Assembly (NCBI RefSeq): GCF_016862635.1
Contig: NZ_BONI01000002.1
Coordinates: 124,001-188,000, forward strand
Direction: 5' to 3'
DNA length: 64,000 nt
Origin: Catellatospora coxensis
Lineage (GTDB): Bacteria; Actinomycetota; Actinomycetes; Mycobacteriales; Micromonosporaceae
This document shows, piece by piece, positions 33,634 through 42,486 of the stretch; position 1 is the first letter of the stretch; each line of letters begins with the position of its first letter. Position numbers and translations under genes: made by a program. Under the pieces are notes generated by a model. It did no database searches, had not been told where the DNA came from, and saw only the letters and a program-made list of their open reading frames with translations.

Positions 33634-35487
33634 GTGCAAGGGGAACCGGGAGCGACGTTCGGATTCTCGGTGCTCGGCTCCGTCAGGGTCCATCGCGCCG
33701 GTGCCGAGCTGACGCTGGGCGGCCGCCAGCAGCGCCTGGTGCTGGCGCTGCTGCTGGCCCGGGCGGGTGCACCGGTCTCCCTGGCCGAGCTGGTCGACCT
33801 GCTCTGGGACGAGCAGGCCCCGGCCAGCGCCGTGAACGTCGTGCACCGCCACATCGGGGAGCTGCGGCGGCTGCTCGAACCCGGCCTGCCCACGAGATCC
33901 GCGGGCGGGCACCTGCTGCGGGAGCTGTCGGGTTACCGGCTGCGCGCCGACGAGCAGTCCCTCGACCTGCTGAAGTTCCGGTCGCTGAGCCGCTCGGCGC
34001 GCCGCAGCCTGCAGGACGGCGACCCGGAGTCGGCGCTGCGGCACGGCCTCGACGGGCTGGCGCTGTGGCGCGGCCGGTGCGCCGCGGGCCTGGAACCTGC
34101 CTCCCGGCGGCACCCGGTGTTCCTGGCCGTGGAGGCCGAACGCGCCCAGACCGTGCGGGAGGCCGCCGACGCCGCCGAGCGGTGCGGCCGGCTGGGCGAG
34201 GTGCTGGCACCGCTGCGGCAGGCCGCCGAACTGCACCCGCTCGACGAGTCGCTGCAGAGCCGGCTGCTGCTGGCGCTGGCCGCCGACGGCCGCCAGGCCG
34301 AAGCGGTCGAGGTGTACCGGACGGTGCGGCACCGGCTCGCCGATGACCTGGGCGTCGAGCCGGGCGAGGAGCTGCGGGAGGCGTACGACCGGCTGCTGCA
34401 CCAGCGCACCACGCCCGCGCCGGCCGGGCCGTCGTCGACGCTGCCCCGGCCCGCGCAGCTGCCGCCGGACCTGCCCGCCTTCCACGGCCGCGACGAGCTG
34501 ATCGCCGAGGCCCGGGCGGCTGCCGCGCGGCCGGGCGGTCCGGCGGTGCTGGCGATCGACGGCATGCCGGGGATCGGCAAGTCCGCCCTGGCCGTCCACC
34601 TCGCGCACGGGTTGGCCGCGAGCTACCCCGACGGTCAGCTGTACGTGGACCTTCGAGGCCACGGCCGGGAGCCGGCGATGGGCGCGGACGAGGCGCTGCG
34701 CGGCTTCCTCGGCTCGCTCGGGGTGCCCCGCGACGGTGTTCCCGCCGAGCTGCACGCCCAGGCGGGCCTGTACCGCAGCCGGCTCGCCGGGCGGCGGCTG
34801 CTGATCGTGCTGGACAACTGCCGAGACGCCGAGCAGGTCCGGCACCTGCTGCCGGGCGGGCCGGGCTGCCTGGTGATCGTCACCAGCCGCAGCCGGCTGG
34901 CCGCCTTGCAGACCACGGCCGGAGCGCATCCGCTGCCGGTCGGCCTGCCCAGCGCCGGCGAGGCCCGGGCGATGCTGCTGGACCTGCTCGGCGGGCGCGG
35001 CCCGGCGGACCCGGCCGCGGTCGACGCCGTCGTGGCCGCCTGCGGGCGGCTGCCGCTCGCACTGGCCATGGCGGCCGCCCGGGTGACGAGTGGGCCGCCG
35101 ACACCGCTCGACGCCGGTTCACCCGCCGGCCTGGACGGTTTCGACGGCGACGATCCGCAGACCGGGCTGCGTGCCGCGTTCTCCTGGTCGTACGAGGCGC
35201 TGTCCGGCCCGGCGGCCCGGCTGTTCCGGCTGCTGCCGCTGTATCCCGGCCCTGACATCGCGGTGGCCGGGGCGGCGGCCCTGGCCGGTGTCGCGCCGCG
35301 GGTCGGGCGGGCGCTGCTCGGGGAGCTGAGCCGCGCGCACCTGGTCAGCGAGGATCTGCCGGGCCGCTTCCGCGCGCACGGCCTGCTGCTGGCCTATGCC
35401 GCGGAGTTGGGCGAGGACGGCGACAGTCCTGCCGAGCGAGCGGCGGCACGGCTGCGCGGCCTGCAGTTCCACCGGGCCGCCTGGTAG
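33634..35487 (+). CDS. BTAD/NB-ARC regulator (AfsR/SARP-like), short form without TPRs
   Basis: A 617-residue regulator. An OmpR-type winged helix (about 8-95, LGGRQQRLVLALLLARAGAPVSL, VVHRHIGELRRLLEP) is followed by a bacterial transcriptional activator domain (about 100-255) and an NB-ARC ATPase with Walker A GMPGIGKSALA and RLLIVLDNCRD as Walker B. The protein ends soon after the winged-helix part of NB-ARC (RFRAHGLLLAYAAELGED) and lacks the usual TPR array. The start GTG at 33634 sits seven bases after a TACCGT -10-like hexamer, so the mRNA may be leaderless. It follows the ECF42 gene by 48 bases. Confidence 0.87.
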   Translation: MQGEPGATFGFSVLGSVRVHRAGAELTLGGRQQRLVLALLLARAGAPVSLAELVDLLWDEQAPASAVNVVHRHIGELRRLLEPGLPTRSAGGHLLRELSGYRLRADEQSLDLLKFRSLSRSARRSLQDGDPESALRHGLDGLALWRGRCAAGLEPASRRHPVFLAVEAERAQTVREAADAAERCGRLGEVLAPLRQAAELHPLDESLQSRLLLALAADGRQAEAVEVYRTVRHRLADDLGVEPGEELREAYDRLLHQRTTPAPAGPSSTLPRPAQLPPDLPAFHGRDELIAEARAAAARPGGPAVLAIDGMPGIGKSALAVHLAHGLAASYPDGQLYVDLRGHGREPAMGADEALRGFLGSLGVPRDGVPAELHAQAGLYRSRLAGRRLLIVLDNCRDAEQVRHLLPGGPGCLVIVTSRSRLAALQTTAGAHPLPVGLPSAGEARAMLLDLLGGRGPADPAAVDAVVAACGRLPLALAMAAARVTSGPPTPLDAGSPAGLDGFDGDDPQTGLRAAFSWSYEALSGPAARLFRLLPLYPGPDIAVAGAAALAGVAPRVGRALLGELSRAHLVSEDLPGRFRAHGLLLAYAAELGEDGDSPAERAAARLRGLQFHRAAW

Positions 35488-35637
35488 CGGCCGCGCCGCC
35501 GCCGGTCACGCCGCAGCAATGGCTGGTCGCGCAGGGTGACGGCACTGAATCCGCACTTTCGCGTCAGTCCGATCACATCGACGCTCCCTAGGCTCGGGCC
35601 GCACTCACCCGTTCCACCTGCCTTTGGGGGAATTGCC

Positions 35638-36153
35638 GTGCTGGCACCCGCGATCGCCGACCCGACCGAACGCATGACGTCACTGCACGCGCAGCACGCC
35701 GCGGCCGTGCTGCGGCTGCTGCTCCTGCTGACGCACGGCCAGCGGCAGACCGCCGAGGACCTGCTGCAGGAGACGATGCTGCGGGCCTGGCAGCATCTGG
35801 ACTCGGTGCCGGCCGAAGCCGACGCGGCTCGCCGGTGGCTGCTGACCGTCGCGCGGCGGCTCGTCATCGACGGCGTACGCCGGCGGCTGAACCGGCCCGC
35901 CGAGGTCCACCTCGTCGACATGACCTGGATTCCCGGCGTCGACGACACCACCGGCTCCGCGCTGGCCTCGCACGCCGTGCGCCAGGCGCTGGGCCGGCTG
36001 AGCCCGGCGCAGCGCAGCCTGCTCTGCGAGGTCTACCTGGTCGGGCGGTCGCCGAAGGAGGTCGCGGGACGGTTGGGCATGCCGGTCGGCACGGTGAAGT
36101 CGCGTACCCACCATGCGCTGTGCGCCCTGCGTACCGGGCTCAAGGCCGCCTGA
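35638..36153 (+). CDS. ECF-type RNA polymerase sigma factor
   Basis: A 171-residue sigma-70-family protein with region 2 (TAEDLLQETMLRAWQHLD, RRWLLTVARRLVIDGVRRR) and region 4 (LGRLSPAQRSLLCEVYLVGRSPKEVAGRLGMPVGTVKSRTHHAL). This is a standard short ECF layout without a C-terminal extension. The start is placed at GTG 35638, seven bases after GGGGGAA; an earlier in-frame ATG at 35536 would add 34 unconserved residues. No anti-sigma gene is adjacent. It is flanked on both sides by BTAD/NB-ARC regulators. Confidence 0.85.
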   Translation: MLAPAIADPTERMTSLHAQHAAAVLRLLLLLTHGQRQTAEDLLQETMLRAWQHLDSVPAEADAARRWLLTVARRLVIDGVRRRLNRPAEVHLVDMTWIPGVDDTTGSALASHAVRQALGRLSPAQRSLLCEVYLVGRSPKEVAGRLGMPVGTVKSRTHHALCALRTGLKAA

Positions 36154-36279
36154 GACGCACCCGGCCGGGCCGCGGTTCCGGCGTACGGCCAAGTTCACAG
36201 CGCCGCGAGGCCCGCACCGCACCCGGGGGGAGCCCTGCCACGCTACGGCGATCGTGATGACCACCCGGATCGCCCCGAC

Positions 36280-39027
36280 ATGACCGGCCCGCTGACCTTC
36301 GCCGTCCTCGGCCCGGTACGGGCCTGGCACGGCCGGTCCGAGATGGACCTCGGCACCAGGCAGCAGCGGCTGATCCTCGCGCTGCTGCTGGCCCGTGCCG
36401 GTGGCGCGGTCAGCGTCGCCGAGTTCGTCGACCTGCTCTGGGAGTCCGATCCCCCGCCGAGCGCGGTCAACGTGGTGCACCGGCACGTCGGCATGCTCCG
36501 GCGGCGCTTCGAACCGGACCTGCCGACGCGCTCGGCAGGCTCGGTGCTGGTCCGCGACGGCGCGCAGTACCGGCTGCGGATCGACGAGCAGTCACTGGAC
36601 CTGCTGCGGTTCCGGCGCCTGGTCGCCGAGGCCGCCGACAGCTCCGGCGAGGCTGCCGTCGAGCTGTACCGGCAGGCGCTGGCGCTGTGGCGCGACCGGT
36701 GCGCCTCGGGCCTGCACACCGACGGCCGGACCCATCCCGAGTTCGTCGCCGTCGACGGCGAGCGGTTCACCGCCGTGCGGGCGGCGACCGACGCGGCGTT
36801 GCGGGCCGGGTGCGTGCACGTGGTGCTGCCGGCGATCCGGCTGGCCGCCGAGTACGAGCCGCTGGACGAGGCGCTGCAGGCGCGGCTGCTGCTCGCGCTG
36901 GCCGCGGACGGCCGGCGGGCCGAGGCGCTGGCGGCGTACGCGGGCATCGAGCACCGGCTCGCCGACGAGCTGGGCATCCAGCCGGGCGCGGAGCTGCGCG
37001 CGGCCCGCGACGGCCTGCTCGACCACGACGCCGCGGCGCCGGGCCCGGCCGAGCCGCCGGCGCAGTTGCCGGCCGACCACCCGTACTTCACCGGCCGCCG
37101 CGACGTGATCGCCGCGGTGGAGGAGCTGCTGGCCGGTGGGCAGCGGACCACGGCGCTGGTCGTCGACGGGATGCCGGGCGTCGGCAAGACCACGCTGAGC
37201 GTGCACCTGTCGCACCGGCTGGCCGACCGCTACCCGGACGGTCAGCTGCACGCGGACCTGCGCGGGTTCGACTCGGGCGAGTCGGCGATGACCCCGGCGG
37301 AGGCGCTGCGCGGGTTCCTGTGGTCGCTGGGGGTCGCCCCGTCGGCGATCCCGGCCGAGCTGCACGCCCAGGCGGGGCTGTACCGCAGCATCCTGGCCGA
37401 GCGCCGGATGCTGATCCTGCTCGACAACTGCCGGGACTGGGACCAGATCCGGCATCTGCTGCCGGGTGCGGGCGGCAGCCTGGTCATCGCGACCAGCCGA
37501 CGCCGGATCGCGGGCGCGGCCGGTGCGGCGGGCGCGTTCGCGCTGCACCTGGATGTGCTCAGCGACGACGAGGCGCGCGAGCTGCTGACCCGGCGGCTCG
37601 GTGACGCGGTGGCCGCCGACCCGGCCGCCGTCGGCGAGATCATCGTGCGGTGCGGGCGGCTGCCGCTCGCGCTGGCGCTGGTCGCGACGCGCAGCGTGGG
37701 CCGGTCGGGGCTGAGCCTGCCGGCGGTGCTGGGTGAGCTGGCCGAGGCCGACGGCCGGCTGTCGGGCTTCGGTGACGCGCACGCCGACCTCGAGGCGATC
37801 TTCTCCTGGTCGTACCGGGCCCTGACGCCTGACGCGGCACGGCTGTTCCGGCTGCTGCCACTGCACCCGGCCGGTGGGCTGAGCACGGAGGCGGCGGCGG
37901 CGCTGGGCGGGGTGCCGCTGCGCGCGGCCCGGGGCCTGCTCGCCGAGCTGGGGGCGCAGCTGCTGGTCGAGCCGGGCGAGGGCCGGTGGCGGATGCACGA
38001 TCTGCTGCGCGCGTACGCCGCCGAGCTCGGCGAGGAGCACGACGGCGCGGCCGAGCGGGCTGCGGCTGTCACGCGGCTGTACGACTACTACCAGCTCAGC
38101 GCGTACGCGGCGCATCTGCTGCTGCTGCCGCAGGTGCCGCTGCCGGAACCGGAGCCGTCGGCGCACGGGGTGACCGCGCGCGGGTTCACCGGCCGGGCCG
38201 ACGCGACGGCCTGGTTCGCCGCCGAGCAGCGGGTGCTGACCGAGGTCGTCGCGCGGGCCGCGCGGCGCGGCCGGCCGCGTACGGCGTGGCGGATCGCGCT
38301 GGCGATGCAGAACTTCTTCCAGGACACGGCCCAGTTCAAGCAGTGGACGGCGGTGGTCGGCACAGGCCTGGCCGCGGCCGGCGACGATCCGGCCGCGCGG
38401 GCGCTGCTGCACCGCAGCCTCGCCGGGGCGTGCTACTTCCTGGCCGATCTGGACGGCGGGCTGTCGCACCTGGAGCAGGCCCGGGAGATCTTCGACCGGC
38501 TGGGTCTGCACGCCGAGCAGGGCCATGTCGAGAACAACATCGCCGAGATCCGGTTGGAGCAGCGGCGTTACGCCGACGCGGTCCGGCACGCCGAGGCGGC
38601 GCGGGAGCTGTTCCGGGCCGCCGGCAACGTGCGGGGCGCGACGACCGCGCTGCTGGCGATCGCGCGGGCGCAGGGCTGGCTGGGCCGGCACGCGCAGGCG
38701 CTGGGCATGTTCGCGCAGGCGCAGCGGCAGTTCGAGGTGCTCGGCGACCTGCACGGGGTGGGCACGACGCAGGCGTGGATGGCGCACACGTACTCGATGA
38801 TCGACGACCTGCCGCACGCGATGGCGATCTGGGAGCAGGCGGTCGACACGTTCCGGGGCGCCGGGGCCGCGCACCACACCGCGGAGGTGCTGGTCGCCGT
38901 CGGTGACGTGCATGCCGGCAACGGTGAGGCGGGCCTGGCCCGGCGGGCGTGGCGGGAGGCGCTGGCCGAGCTGGACGGCACGGACTCGCCGGTGGCCCGG
39001 CAGGTCCGGGACCGGCTGGCCCGGTGA
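36280..39027 (+). CDS. full-length BTAD/NB-ARC/TPR regulator (AfsR-like)
   Basis: A 915-residue regulator with the complete AfsR layout: OmpR-type winged helix (about 1-95, LGTRQQRLILALLLARAGG), BTAD (about 100-250), NB-ARC (about 265-590; Walker A GMPGVGKTTLS, Walker B RMLILLDNCRD, FSWSYRALTPDAARLFRLLPLHP), then TPRs (about 680-905) such as LEQARGIF-like repeats and HVENNIAEIRLEQRRYADAVRHAE. Proteins of this kind integrate phosphorylation or ligand signals and activate secondary-metabolite or sporulation genes. The start is ATG 36280. It is closely related in its first 500 residues to the products at 33634 and 42483. Confidence 0.92.
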   Translation: MTGPLTFAVLGPVRAWHGRSEMDLGTRQQRLILALLLARAGGAVSVAEFVDLLWESDPPPSAVNVVHRHVGMLRRRFEPDLPTRSAGSVLVRDGAQYRLRIDEQSLDLLRFRRLVAEAADSSGEAAVELYRQALALWRDRCASGLHTDGRTHPEFVAVDGERFTAVRAATDAALRAGCVHVVLPAIRLAAEYEPLDEALQARLLLALAADGRRAEALAAYAGIEHRLADELGIQPGAELRAARDGLLDHDAAAPGPAEPPAQLPADHPYFTGRRDVIAAVEELLAGGQRTTALVVDGMPGVGKTTLSVHLSHRLADRYPDGQLHADLRGFDSGESAMTPAEALRGFLWSLGVAPSAIPAELHAQAGLYRSILAERRMLILLDNCRDWDQIRHLLPGAGGSLVIATSRRRIAGAAGAAGAFALHLDVLSDDEARELLTRRLGDAVAADPAAVGEIIVRCGRLPLALALVATRSVGRSGLSLPAVLGELAEADGRLSGFGDAHADLEAIFSWSYRALTPDAARLFRLLPLHPAGGLSTEAAAALGGVPLRAARGLLAELGAQLLVEPGEGRWRMHDLLRAYAAELGEEHDGAAERAAAVTRLYDYYQLSAYAAHLLLLPQVPLPEPEPSAHGVTARGFTGRADATAWFAAEQRVLTEVVARAARRGRPRTAWRIALAMQNFFQDTAQFKQWTAVVGTGLAAAGDDPAARALLHRSLAGACYFLADLDGGLSHLEQAREIFDRLGLHAEQGHVENNIAEIRLEQRRYADAVRHAEAARELFRAAGNVRGATTALLAIARAQGWLGRHAQALGMFAQAQRQFEVLGDLHGVGTTQAWMAHTYSMIDDLPHAMAIWEQAVDTFRGAGAAHHTAEVLVAVGDVHAGNGEAGLARRAWREALAELDGTDSPVARQVRDRLAR

Positions 39028-39068
39028 CCCGGACGCGGCGCTGGCACGGCGCCGCGTCCGGGGGTTTT
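39028..39068 (+). terminator. intrinsic terminator with T-tract
   Basis: A perfect 14-bp stem (CCCGGACGCGGCGC at 39028-39041 and its complement at 39049-39062), a seven-base loop and a following TTTT. It starts directly after the regulator stop and faces the convergent subtilase stop at 39070. Confidence 0.85.
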
Positions 39069-39069
39069 C

Positions 39070-42000
39070 TCAGTACCGGTAGGCGCGGATCACGGTCTGC
39101 TTGACCGTGTTGCCGCTGCTGTCGGTCGCCGCGGAGCGCAGTGACACGAAACCGGTGCCGGTCGGGTTGCACACCCAGGCCACGGCCTGCTCGCCGAAGC
39201 GCAGCACCGGCAGCTTCTGCCAGGACTTGCCGTCGTCGAACGACGCCTCGACGGTCAGGGCCTTCGTCCGGCCCGGCGCCGCCCCGACCTGGCGGTCCAG
39301 CGAGATCGGGATCGCGAACAGCCGCCCGGCCGGGGCCCGGTTGTCCAGGTCCAGGTTCGGGGTGTACCGGATCGCGGTCAGCGGCAGCTTCACCAGCTCG
39401 CCGTCGGCCACGTGCCCGGACTTGAACGTCCACTCCGCCTCGACCAGCGTCGACAGGGTGAACGCCGGGTCGCTGTGGAACGTCGCGGCCAGGCGGTAGT
39501 CACCGGGCTCGGCGGGCACCTGCCACGCGTACGGGACCTCGCTCGCGGCGCCGACCTCGACACCGTCGCGGTACAGGTTCACCTGCACGCTGCCGCCGCG
39601 CACGTGCCGGAAGCCCATGTGCCCGGCTCCGTCGCCGTGCAGCGGCCCCGGCCCGCCGATGGTGTCGCCCCAGTAGCGGGTGGAGTACTGCTGGGCGAAG
39701 TTCGGCTTCGGGAACACCGGCCCGACGACCCCGTTGGCCCACTTCACCGTGTACGTGCGGCCGGCCTTGAAGCTGGTCCAGTCCGACTGGTAGTAGGTGT
39801 GGCGGAACTGCGCCGAGGTCGACTGCCACTGCGCCTGCTTGTCCTGGTTGTAGTACTCGGTGACGGTGCTCGGCACGTCGTAGGTGAACGTCGGCTGGAC
39901 GTTGCGGTCGTCGCGGTACACCGGGGAGTTGCCCGGCGCGTGCGCGACCGCGTTGCGGCCGACCGGCACCCCGGCCACGTCCGCGCCGGTCTGGGACCGG
40001 ACCGTGGCGAAGTCGCCGGCGCGCAGCTTGCGGCTCAGTCCGGCCATCATCCGCTGCGGCTCGTAGAGGTAGACGCGGTAGACGTACGGGCTGTTGTGCA
40101 GGCCGCCGTCGGGGTCGACCTGGCCCCAGATGCCGTGCACGTACGACACGAACCCGGGCGTCCTGCCGGACCCGATCTGCGCGGTCCGCACGTGCTGGAA
40201 GCCGACGTTCATGAGCACGCCGAACGGGTCGTTGCTGCCCCAGATCTGCGGCTGCTCGGTGCGGATCGTCCACCCGGACTCCGGGTGCACCAGGGTCGCC
40301 TTCGGGTTCGGCACCGACACCGCGATCGGCTTGGCCTGCCGGGTGTCGACGGTGAGCGACTGGTCCCTGGTCAGGTCGAGGATCGGGCGCACCAGCGTGG
40401 TGATGTCCGGATCGCCCTCGTCGCCGGTGACCAGGTAGGTCTGGACGAGGTAGCGGCCGGCGCGGACCCGGTGCGTGGTGGCCGACGCGTCGCCGAGCAC
40501 CAGCAGCGTCTGCCGGTCGAGGTCCATCAGGACGGTCACCCAGCTCTGGCCGGCCTTGGGCGCGCCGCCGTCCGGGCCGATCAGCTTGAGGGACAGCCGG
40601 TTACGGGCGATGTCGAGCGCGACCGGGGTCTGCACCTGCGCGCCGCCGCCGGTGGCGGTGACCTCACCACCGAAGTAGTGGTCGGCCAGGCCCGCGCCGG
40701 CCGCGACGGTGACGTCCACGGTGGCGGTGCCACCGGCGGGCACGGTCACCGAGGAGGCGCTGAGGCTGAACAGGCCCGCCGGCGCCGCGGCGCCGGTGGC
40801 GTCCTCGGCGGTCAGGGACAGGGCCAGGGTCAGCGCCGAGGCGCCGCTGTTGGTGTACGTGACGGTGCGGGTCTGGGCGGCCGTGGCGCGTTCGAAGGCG
40901 ACGCTGACCGGGTTCGCCGTGACGGCCTGCCCGAGCGCGCGGGCGACGTCGAGGAAGCCCGCGCCCTGCTCGTACACGCCGATCGTGTCGTTCGGCTGCG
41001 CCGAGGCCATCAGCGTCGACTTGATCCGCTCCGGGGTCCAGTCCGGGTGCTGCTGGACCAGCAGCGCCGCCGCGCCCGCCACGTGCGGGGTCGCCATCGA
41101 CGTGCCGGACAGGCTGGCGTACTGCGGGTTCTCGTCGTTCGGGTACAGGTCGGAGGTCGAGCTGCGGGCGGCGAGGATGCCGACGCCGGGCGCGGTCACG
41201 TCCGGCTTGATGCCGGCGTCGCCGGCGCGCGGGCCGCGGCTGGAGAACTCGGCCAGCTCCCCGGTCTTGGCGACCGCGCCGACGGTCAGCGCCTCGTCGA
41301 CGCTGCCGGGCGAGTTGATCGTGGACTCGCCGGCGAGGCCGCTGTTGCCGGCCGCGACGACGAACAGGATGCCGTACTGCCTCGTCAGGTCGGCCAGGGC
41401 CGCCTCGATCGGGTCGGTCCCCGCGCTGTCGGGGCCGCCGAGACTCATGTTGGCGACCTTGACGCCCTGCTGCGCGGCCCAGGTCATGCCGGCCAGGATC
41501 GCCGACTCGGGGCAGCCGTCCAGGGTGCAGACCTTGGCGCTGTAGATGCTCGCGCCCGGCGCCATGCCCTTGAACCGGCCGTCGGAGGCGGCGGCGGTGC
41601 CGGCGATGGTGGAGGCGACGTGGGTGCCGTGGCCGACCAGGTCGAGGGCGTCGGGCTCGGCGGTGAAGTTCTCCGCCGCGGCGACGCGACCGGCCAGGTC
41701 GGGGTGGGTCTGGTCGACGCCGGTGTCGATCACGCCGACCTTGACGCCCACGCCGGTCAGCCCGGCCTGCCAGGCCGTCGGGGCGCCGGTCAGCGGGACG
41801 CTGACGTCGAGGGTGGGCTTGCGCAGCCCGTCGAGCCAGATCTTGTCGTACCCGGCCCGCAGCCGCCGCTCGGATCCGGCGGCCGAGGTGAGGCCGTTCC
41901 AGAACGACACCGCGTCGGCGCGGTTCTGCGCGACGGCGGTGATCCCGTCGAGCTCACGGGTGGTCCGGGCGCCGGTCAGCCCGGCCGCGGCGCCGCTGTG

Positions 42001-42399
42001 CTCGATGAGCAGCGGCAGGGTGGCGCGGGTGTCGTCGTAGCCGAAGCCGATCAGCGCCGAGACGTCGAACAGCCGCTCGTCGAGCTTGCCCCGGTTGAGC
42101 AGGCCGACGGCGTCGGCGGGGATGACCCGCACGTCCTTTCCGGCGCTGTGGGTCAGGAACGGGATCGTCTCCCGGCCCTTGCCCGGCACGACGCTGACGG
42201 CGGTCTGGCCGTCGACGGTGCTGACGTGAACGGTGTCGCCGGTGAGCAGAGTGACCGTTCGGGGCTTGGACGCGACCTGGGGTGTGGTCGCCGGCTGTGG
42301 CGCCTGGGGCTGGGCCGCGGCTGGTGACCCGCCCGGGGCCACCGCCGAGACGCCCAGCACCAGCAGTGCCAGCGCCGATAACTTGCGAACTGACGGCAT
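39070..42399 (-). CDS. secreted subtilisin-like serine protease (S8) with large C-terminal extension
   Basis: A 1109-residue secreted protease. The signal peptide is MPSVRKLSALALLVLGVSAV followed by an Ala-rich cleavage site, then a propeptide. The catalytic triad is D225 (VIDTGVDQTHPD), H257 (VGHGTHVAS) and S434 (SGTSMATPHVAGA), with oxyanion N352 (AAGNSG). The remaining ~650 residues are beta-rich, with an Ig-like module (VTVPAGGTATVDVTV) and late segments (SLDRQVGAAPGRTKALTVEASFDDGKSWQKLPVL). The start ATG at 42399 has the SD GAGGAG. It is 83 bases downstream of a BTAD regulator gene on the same strand, with inverted repeats between them. Confidence 0.93.
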   Translation of the reverse strand: MPSVRKLSALALLVLGVSAVAPGGSPAAAQPQAPQPATTPQVASKPRTVTLLTGDTVHVSTVDGQTAVSVVPGKGRETIPFLTHSAGKDVRVIPADAVGLLNRGKLDERLFDVSALIGFGYDDTRATLPLLIEHSGAAAGLTGARTTRELDGITAVAQNRADAVSFWNGLTSAAGSERRLRAGYDKIWLDGLRKPTLDVSVPLTGAPTAWQAGLTGVGVKVGVIDTGVDQTHPDLAGRVAAAENFTAEPDALDLVGHGTHVASTIAGTAAASDGRFKGMAPGASIYSAKVCTLDGCPESAILAGMTWAAQQGVKVANMSLGGPDSAGTDPIEAALADLTRQYGILFVVAAGNSGLAGESTINSPGSVDEALTVGAVAKTGELAEFSSRGPRAGDAGIKPDVTAPGVGILAARSSTSDLYPNDENPQYASLSGTSMATPHVAGAAALLVQQHPDWTPERIKSTLMASAQPNDTIGVYEQGAGFLDVARALGQAVTANPVSVAFERATAAQTRTVTYTNSGASALTLALSLTAEDATGAAAPAGLFSLSASSVTVPAGGTATVDVTVAAGAGLADHYFGGEVTATGGGAQVQTPVALDIARNRLSLKLIGPDGGAPKAGQSWVTVLMDLDRQTLLVLGDASATTHRVRAGRYLVQTYLVTGDEGDPDITTLVRPILDLTRDQSLTVDTRQAKPIAVSVPNPKATLVHPESGWTIRTEQPQIWGSNDPFGVLMNVGFQHVRTAQIGSGRTPGFVSYVHGIWGQVDPDGGLHNSPYVYRVYLYEPQRMMAGLSRKLRAGDFATVRSQTGADVAGVPVGRNAVAHAPGNSPVYRDDRNVQPTFTYDVPSTVTEYYNQDKQAQWQSTSAQFRHTYYQSDWTSFKAGRTYTVKWANGVVGPVFPKPNFAQQYSTRYWGDTIGGPGPLHGDGAGHMGFRHVRGGSVQVNLYRDGVEVGAASEVPYAWQVPAEPGDYRLAATFHSDPAFTLSTLVEAEWTFKSGHVADGELVKLPLTAIRYTPNLDLDNRAPAGRLFAIPISLDRQVGAAPGRTKALTVEASFDDGKSWQKLPVLRFGEQAVAWVCNPTGTGFVSLRSAATDSSGNTVKQTVIRAYRY

Positions 42400-42434
42400 C
42401 GTTCTCCTCGACCATCGCGAGAGGTATCCGGGCG

Positions 42435-42486
42435 GTGATCCAGACGTGACCGGCGAACGAAAGTTCAAAGAAGTGACCTGGATCAC
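42435..42486. promoter_or_regulatory. paired inverted repeats upstream of the subtilase
   Basis: GTGATCCAG (42435-42443) and CTGGATCAC (42478-42486) are perfect complements 34 bases apart, with further GTGACC half-sites between. The distal arm overlaps the stop of the BTAD regulator gene. Candidate operator region for the subtilase. Confidence 0.4.

Noticed and set aside
39412-42327. Rightward 971-codon frame opposite the first subtilase
   Set aside because: Antisense shadow; no domain, no SD, and opposite strand encodes an intact catalytic triad.
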